From assembly GCF_001747095.1 (NCBI RefSeq), contig NZ_MDGP01000001.1, forward strand, positions 1,595,001 through 1,659,000: a stretch of DNA of 64,000 nucleotides, given 5' to 3'. A program made the translations under genes and the position numbers. The DNA is from Roseivirga sp. 4D4. Its GTDB lineage: Bacteria; Bacteroidota; Bacteroidia; Cytophagales; Cyclobacteriaceae. Of the stretch, positions 62,657-64,000 are shown one piece after another. A model generated the notes under the pieces. It was not told where the DNA came from and did not search any database. It worked only from the letters and a program-made list of their open reading frames with translations. Within the stretch, counting starts at the first letter, position 1, and each line of letters opens with the position of its first letter.

Positions 62657-64000
62657 TTATCTCAAGAACAACATTTCTCTATACTTCAATAATGGCCAAT
62701 CCTCGTCATCAAGGATAACCTCCAGTTTATCTACTGACTTTCTGATAACATCAAAGTATTTGGCCTTGATACGATCACAATAAGCCTTAGCTCTTTCATT
62801 GGTATCCTCGATCAAGTTGACATCTCCCCTTTCAGCGTTCATTGCCAAAATTTGAGATTGAATTACAGCGACATGCGTATTTACTTTTTCAAGTACTGAC
62901 TTTACGTGTGTATCATCAAGACCAAACTGGGCCAGCCCTTTGGCATTTTCCATCAACTTATTCTGATACTTGAGTGCGGCTGGAACTACTTGCGTCATTC
63001 CTAACTCACTGATCAATCTTGCCTCAATCTGAATCTTCATGATGTAGTTCTCAATTTGAATCTCATGACGAGCATCCAGCTCAACTCCGGTCATTACATT
63101 GAACTCTTCAAAAGTCGCTTTTGAAGCGTCAGTCACATACTCGTCCAATGCACGCACCGAGTCTTTTACGTTAGGTAACCCTCTCTTTTCAGCTTCATTA
63201 GCCCACTCTTCAGAGTAACCGTCACCCTCAAACCTCACAGCCTTCGATGCCTTAATGTACTCTCTCAAGACATTAACTATGGCAATTTTCTTGTCCTCTC
63301 CTTTATCTACCAAAGCACCAACCGCTGCATGGAATTCTTTTAGCTGCTTGGCCATGATTAGGTTTAGTACCGTCATTGGCTCTGCTACGTTTTGATCCGA
63401 ACCAACGGCTCTGAACTCAAATTTATTTCCAGTAAATGCAAATGGAGAAGTTCTGTTACGATCTGTATTGTCAAGTATGATTTCAGGAATTTTGTCAATT
63501 CCCAACTTCATATACATGTTATCTCCTTTATCCACTTTTAGGTCACCGTTGCTTTCAAGTCCATCCAAGACTGCTGTCAATTCAGACCCTAAGAAAACGG
63601 ACATGATTGCCGGAGGTGCTTCGTTAGCTCCCAATCTATGATCATTACCAGCAGAGGCAATACTTGCTCTCAAAAGGCCGGCATTATCATGAATGGCCTT
63701 TACGGTATTCACTAAGAATGTCAAAAACTGAAGATTCTCTCTGGCACTTGAACTAGGCTGGAATACGTTCACACCTGTTGAAGTGATCAAGGACCAGTTA
63801 TTGTGCTTTCCACTACCATTTAAGCCTGCAAAAGGCTTTTCGTGGAAGAGTACTTTCAATGAATGTCTTTCTGCTACGCGATCCATAACATCCATCATAA
63901 GGGAATTGTGATCAGTAGCCACATTAATATCCTCAAAAATAGGAGCTACTTCAAATTGAGAAGGTGCCACTTCATTATGACGTGTAGAAACCGGAATACC
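62657..64000 (-). CDS. glnN: Type III glutamine synthetase, C-terminal part (cut by window edge)
   Basis: The frame is open to the right edge, giving the last 447 residues of a protein that is usually about 720-730 aa. Near the edge it reads GIPVSTRHNEVAPSQFE, then HEKPFAGLNGSGKHNNWSL (ATP and ammonia site) and ASAGNDHRLGANEAPPAIM, all typical of GSIII/GlnN. The C-terminal helical part with LRQ-type segments (YVTDASKATFEEFNV, MTQVVPAALKYQNKL) is characteristic of the long bacterial type. It joins ammonia to glutamate using ATP in the cytoplasm. The 5' end and promoter lie outside the window. Confidence 0.95.
   Translation of the reverse strand, partial: GIPVSTRHNEVAPSQFEVAPIFEDINVATDHNSLMMDVMDRVAERHSLKVLFHEKPFAGLNGSGKHNNWSLITSTGVNVFQPSSSARENLQFLTFLVNTVKAIHDNAGLLRASIASAGNDHRLGANEAPPAIMSVFLGSELTAVLDGLESNGDLKVDKGDNMYMKLGIDKIPEIILDNTDRNRTSPFAFTGNKFEFRAVGSDQNVAEPMTVLNLIMAKQLKEFHAAVGALVDKGEDKKIAIVNVLREYIKASKAVRFEGDGYSEEWANEAEKRGLPNVKDSVRALDEYVTDASKATFEEFNVMTGVELDARHEIQIENYIMKIQIEARLISELGMTQVVPAALKYQNKLMENAKGLAQFGLDDTHVKSVLEKVNTHVAVIQSQILAMNAERGDVNLIEDTNERAKAYCDRIKAKYFDVIRKSVDKLEVILDDEDWPLLKYREMLFLR

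Overview
The window is chromosomal DNA of a Bacteroidota bacterium, most likely a marine-type member of the Cytophagales. This rests on gene families, not on a marker gene. The pointers are T9SS C-terminal sorting domains (YPNP...), SprB-type repeats, TPR/LytS kinases paired with LytTR regulators, KDD-type lipoproteins, a split transketolase, a type III glutamine synthetase, a Lacal_2735-family small protein, and promoter-like TTG-N19/20-TAnnTTTG sequences. Shine-Dalgarno signals are weak and TTG/GTG starts are frequent.

Region 1 (1-23,340) is the standout. It is a tandem array of one four-gene cassette: a TPR-containing LytS-type histidine kinase, a LytTR response regulator, a small lipoprotein carrying the motif NGGNPWPASGTF, and a giant SprB-repeat adhesin with a T9SS sorting domain. 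Three lipoprotein/adhesin pairs (adhesins of 1315, 2166 and 1791 aa) alternate with two complete kinase/regulator pairs. The first 70 bases are the C-terminal end of a further LytTR regulator, so the array continues to the left. Each adhesin gene is followed by the same double-hairpin module. I read this as a set of paralogous, separately sensed surface-adhesin systems exported by T9SS. The role of the lipoprotein is unknown.

Region 2 (23,400-31,230) holds a MORN/TonB-C protein followed by a frameshifted remnant of a paralogue, a VOC protein, a membrane-anchored alpha/beta hydrolase, two head-to-tail M14 carboxypeptidase paralogues (one apparently active, one with all catalytic positions lost), a quinone-oxidoreductase-like MDR enzyme and a DUF2726 protein. 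The last two lie downstream of dnaB in one probable operon.

Region 3 (31,240-42,212) carries dnaB, an Mpl-like Mur ligase, a DnaQ-like exonuclease with a DUF3820 tail, a PsbP-like secreted protein, a membrane-bound LytTR regulator, a serine-hydrolase/beta-lactamase homologue, a SUMF1-domain protein, katG and a secreted metallo-beta-lactamase-fold protein.

Region 4 (42,213-64,000) is mostly housekeeping. It holds a long PLP enzyme flanked by related intergenic repeats, an M48 lipoprotein protease, an FAH-family / M23 peptidase / Bcp / split transketolase run, a GT39-like glycosyltransferase, a class III aminotransferase, hslV, the pyruvate dehydrogenase E2, a degenerate SRAP protein, fabH with two downstream genes, a Lacal_2735 protein, a second alpha/beta hydrolase, and the 3' part of a type III glutamine synthetase cut by the window edge. 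REP/MITE-like inverted repeats sit in two gaps. I saw no tRNA, rRNA, CRISPR array or transposase.
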